The notes under the pieces: generated by a model
The model's database searches: none
Told to the model about the DNA's origin: nothing
Seen by the model: the letters and a program-made list of their open reading frames with translations, nothing else
Origin: Heliocidaris tuberculata
Taxonomy: Eukaryota; Echinodermata; Echinoidea; Camarodonta; Echinometridae
Direction: 5' to 3'
NCBI GenBank assembly: GCA_025618425.1
Contig: CM046836.1
Location: 12,197,176 to 12,261,175, forward strand
DNA length: 64,000 nt
Made by a program: the position numbers and the translations under genes
Shown: positions 60,280 to 64,000 of the stretch, piece after piece
Position numbering within the stretch: position 1 is the stretch's first letter
Layout of the letters: each line of letters opens with the position of its first letter

Positions 60280-60692
60280 TAACCCTTTCGAGACAATTGA
60301 CCACATTTTGTGGTTTGGCTAAATAACTTTTGATTCAGAGCTCTAAAAAATATACCAGATGCATCAGTAGAAAGAGCCAAAATTTCTGCACATCCTACGT
60401 CCATTTTTGTTGCAAGACCCTATTGCGTTTGATGCCAAGAATTTTAAAAACGGGAATAACCCTTAAAATCCTTAAATTGGCAACACCTTGAGAGATTCAA
60501 AATCATTGTTTTTTATCAAATTGGCAATTTTTTTCAACTTTTCGACAAAATTTGTAACCATGTGTATTGTTTTCAAAGACATTACACCTTATTAGAACCA
60601 TGTAGCACTAAAAGAAAAATACTGTTGTTGCCAATTTGAAGAACAAAATGTGATCAATTTAGCCCTGTAATAATTCCTGTCCTGAAAGGGTT
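60280..60692 (+). repeat. AACCCTTTC-ended element, copy 3 (intact)
   Basis: Uninterrupted 410-bp unit from TAACCCTTTCGAGACAATTG to CTGAAAGGGTTAA. Reference for the other three copies. Confidence 0.88.
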
Positions 60693-61112
60693 AAAAAAAT
60701 ACAACAAATTATTTGACAATCTCCAATATAGTGTACTCAGCGAATCGTCAACACTCACAATGCTGGTACTCATCTTGACTGCAGAAGTTACAATTGTAGA
60801 TGACTTGTGGTATTTGATCAATCCTGTCTCGCAGGCATGACTGATGGTGGTTGGGTTTCAATTCAAATTCTATCTTGGTCATGTTGCCTATTAAATATGA
60901 TGCCAGCACAATTACAAGTGTAGTTGCATTGCACGCTATAACATGGTACAACGCTGTGTGGTGCACTAGTATACACTACAGTTTTGTGTAGATCTCTCTC
61001 TTTCTCTGACAGTCGCAACTCCCTACACACTTTATACAATGTACTGTGAACATGACAAACAAATGGACAAAATTAAGAGCCCCTGATTATATACCATTCA
61101 CATTGGTTCCTG

Positions 61113-61251
61113 TAGTCAAAAGAACATCCCTTCACTGCTATTACAGGTACATGTACAGTAGATGTATGTAAAAATATGTAGAACAGGTGTCACATGCACA
61201 TTCACCTGTTCTACTTATTTTTACAGAATAGCAGTGATATTCTTTTGACTA
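61113..61251. repeat. Short foldback
   Basis: TAGTCAAAAGAACATC pairs with ATATTCTTTTGACTA, CACTGCTATT with AATAGCAGTG, and TAGAACAGGTG with CACCTGTTCTA. Confidence 0.8.
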
Positions 61252-61908
61252 GACCAAAACCTTTGTGAATGGTAGAATGAAGGGTTGTTTATTTTGTCCA
61301 CTCTTTTTGTCTGTCATGTTCATATAGTGACATGTAGAAAAATGAGTGTTTGTATGGGGAAATAATAGTCTGCATATTTCCCTTTGGATGATAAACATAC
61401 AAAGACACAAAAACACATTCTTCTCCCAAACCCAAACTACATGTAAATGCTCAATGGTAGGCTTTGGAAATTTTTGAAGAGTTATTGCCCTGAGTAGGCC
61501 ATGCTCCAAAGTAATTCAGAATGGTGTCCCAGATACATGTACATGTAGGCCTACATGCATATAAGTTTGGCCTGTAAGTTTTTATTGTGTGCATATATTA
61601 TGCAGGGATTGAGTATTCCACCTCCTCTGGTAGGAATGAACTGTGATGCATTGCAGACTTTAGAACAGCATTAGGCCCAGTAATATGACTGTGAAACTAC
61701 CGATACATTTTCTATTTCAATTGGCATTAAGCAGTGGCTTTACTGTAAATTCACTGCAACAGACCCTGCTGAGTACAGGCTGTTGGCACAAAATAAGAAT
61801 TAGAATGATAAAAAATTATAAGTCTCTTTATTTATCTCAAATCATGTGGGAAATGTACAGTAACCCATTTACAATGTACATGGTATGTTGATGATATCCT
61901 TCTGACCA

Positions 61909-62055
61909 GGGCCCTCTTGCATAAAAAAATGCGATTAAACGCAACTCAAAAAATTAAACGCAACTCGATTTTCAACCAATCAGGATCGCGTATTTGGGAT
62001 TTGCGTTAAATTTTTTGAGTTGCGTTTAATCGCAACTCTTTATGCAAGAGGGCCC
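61909..62055. repeat. GGGCCC-ended foldback, copy g
   Basis: GGGCCCTCTTGCATAAAA pairs with TTTATGCAAGAGGGCCC; arms AAACGCAACTCAAAAAATTA; central CCAATCAGG. Confidence 0.9.
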
Positions 62056-63502
62056 AGAACAGTCCAGTGGACAAAAAGCCCACAAGACAAACAGCAACCC
62101 TTGAGGCTGAAAAAAAGTGATGGCCCATTGAGACTGTCAGCCCAAGAGACTGACAATGTCAGTCTCTTGAACCCTACAAAAAAGTTGTCAGAAGGCCTGT
62201 GAGACCTCTATAGATGTGCTTTTCGTTTTCTAAGGTCGATGGTCTCGTGGGCTGTTCGTCACGTAGCCAGTGGGTTTCATGGGCTGTAGCCACTTGCAAA
62301 ATCTTAAATTCTTTTATCATAAATGTGTAACATTGAGCTGCCCTACATGTACATATTCATGTAGGCCTTTATGCATATTGATCTACATGTAAATTGTACA
62401 GGCATCATGCACATTGCAGTGTACATTTCATGCTGAAATCCTTGAAAACCAGATGTTCTGGAAAGAAGGTGTTTCCTGATGTTGGCCTATCAGCCTTTCA
62501 TTTGTGCATAAATGTACTACTGAAAATAAATGGGATTGAACATTGTTTGTGATGACTACTTTAGCCTTGTGTGTATGGCTCTTTTTCCTGGAGTCAGAAG
62601 CAAAATTTTTTTTTTTAATTTTGGCACCAATATATATTTTGACTATTGGAGACAATTGGGAGGAGATGGGTGCATTTGGTGAACAAACTTCCATACTCCA
62701 TAGGCCTGTATACAAGCATGTACATGTACATTAGTCTGTACCATGTATTGGTATAGGCCAAATTACTAAGAGACCACCCCCAATGCATTTTTCCTTGTGC
62801 TGGCAATGCTGTGCTCTCAAAATGACAAATCATATGACCACCTGAGGGATCATGCTCTTCTGCTACATGTACAGTACATGTACATGTGGCAATTTGTTTT
62901 GGCTTCTGTACTCCTCTGGCTTTGACTGGCCAATGTGGCCTGCTCCTAAAACTCATGACTTTCTACATGTATGTCTTGTTGTACATGTACATTGTAATGT
63001 ATGTATATTTGTATCTACATATATAGGCCTGTAGAGCATTACTTTGGTCATTGCACCGTTCATATGAAATGATGATGATAATAATGATAATGATAATAAT
63101 AATGATAACATGTTTTATATATATAGCACAATCCAACACAGAATTGATTCCCAAGGCACTTTAAAAACAAAAGTATGGTACATACATGTATTTAAATTTT
63201 AATAAAGACCTAATCTAATAAAAACATTCAGATTGGATGTCCGATAATTGACATAATTATTGAATGACTATAAATGACTAATTGTTGTAAGCTGCACGAA
63301 ATAGGTGGGTTTTCAGTGTTTTTTTTTTTTTTATTAAGTTCAGGACTACATGTAGTTTGAGATGTGATTGTGAGTGACTGGGGGAGGGTATCCCATACAT
63401 GTATGACTGGGCATGCCTATAAAAAAGTCCATGGTAGCTTGACTAGCTTCTGCTTGTGGTCCTTCTTGAGTATTCCCAATGTTTATGTACATGTACTATA
63501 AC
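62056..63502. other. Noncoding, G-alpha intron or flank
   Basis: No supported exon. ACATGTACATGT-type motifs are frequent (62870-62890, 62978-62992). A (GATAAT)n tract lies at 63068-63110, followed by a sequence like the GCGC...GCGCTTTACA motif seen near microsatellites elsewhere in the window. Confidence 0.45.
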
Positions 63503-63912
63503 CTTTTCAGGACAGGAATTATTTAAGGGCTAAATTGATCATGATTTGTTCTTCAAAGTGGCAAAAATAATATTTTTCTTTTAGTGCTAAATGCTTCTAA
63601 TAAGGTGTAATATCTTTGAAAAAAATATACATGGTTAGGAATTATGTCAAAAAGTTTTGAAAATTGCCAATTTTGAGAAAAAACAATGATTTTGAATCTC
63701 TCAATGTGTTGCCAATTTAAGGATTTTAAAGCTTATTCTCGTTTTTTAAATTCCTGGCATCAAACGCAGTATGGTCACGCAAGAAAAATGGACATAGTGT
63801 GTGCAGAAATTTTTGCTTTTTCTACTCATGCATCAGGTATATTTTTTAGAGTTCTGAATCCAAAGTTATTGAGCCAACCCACAAATTGTGGTCACTTGTC
63901 TCGAAAGGGATA
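63503..63912 (-). repeat. AACCCTTTC-ended element, copy 4
   Basis: Inverted relative to 60280-60692: AACCTTTTCAGGACAGGAAT to CTCGAAAGGGATAA. Diverged at both tips. Confidence 0.85.
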
Positions 63913-64000
63913 AGGGAGATTGTCTTGTAGTATGAACGGGCTCTAAGAGAGCGGTCAAAAAAGACTTGCCTCTAATGAATTAGTCTGTATGCTGTAATAA

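Overview
The window is animal nuclear DNA, AT-rich and intron-rich, most likely from a marine invertebrate and probably an echinoderm such as a sea urchin. The species call is an inference from the mixture of conserved animal genes, short exons with GT/AG borders, very frequent ACATGTACATGT-type motifs and a dense load of short inverted-repeat (foldback) transposons. No bacterial-type genes, operons or CRISPR arrays are present.

Genes, left to right. (1) 757-2795, plus strand: the last three exons of a conserved protein I do not recognise, with a possible C-terminal membrane tail in a shifted frame. (2) 12663-12779, plus: a lone candidate terminal exon. (3) 15675-36765, minus: a complete nine-exon OGFOD3-like 2-oxoglutarate/iron dioxygenase of 333 codons, with every splice phase consistent. 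(4) 40305-43645, plus: a complete three-exon mitochondrial thioredoxin (TXN2-like, 173 residues, active site WCNPC). Genes 3 and 4 are divergent, with about 3.5 kb between start codons. (5) 53944-54408, plus: the first coding exon of a G-alpha 12/13 subunit; the rest lies beyond the window, so 54409-64000 is probably its first intron plus flank. (6) 56973-57053, plus: an unassigned candidate exon.

Most of the remaining sequence is mobile-element debris. The 10.6 kb first intron of OGFOD3 holds a young Ty3/gypsy retrotransposon (two 668-bp LTRs, tRNA-Trp-type primer site, intact gag, pol broken by one small frameshift). It sits in an odd arrangement in which part of OGFOD3 exon 1 and its flanking intron are present twice. 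Two degraded non-LTR retrotransposons lie at 38126-39271 and 45664-47240. Many non-autonomous DNA transposons can be grouped by ends and target duplications: a hAT-like element with an 8-bp duplication, a MULE-like pair with 8-9-bp duplications, several TTAA-bounded foldback families sharing an internal core, a GGGCCC-ended foldback family (7 copies), a 410-bp AACCCTTTC-ended family (4 copies), and a foldback carrying telomere-like TTAGGG repeats.

The genes do not form a pathway: OGFOD3 is a membrane dioxygenase, TXN2 a mitochondrial redox protein, and G-alpha 12/13 a signalling GTPase. The main new observations are structural: the exon-1/LTR duplication inside OGFOD3, the foldback families with shared ends and a central CCAATCA motif, and the telomere-repeat foldback.
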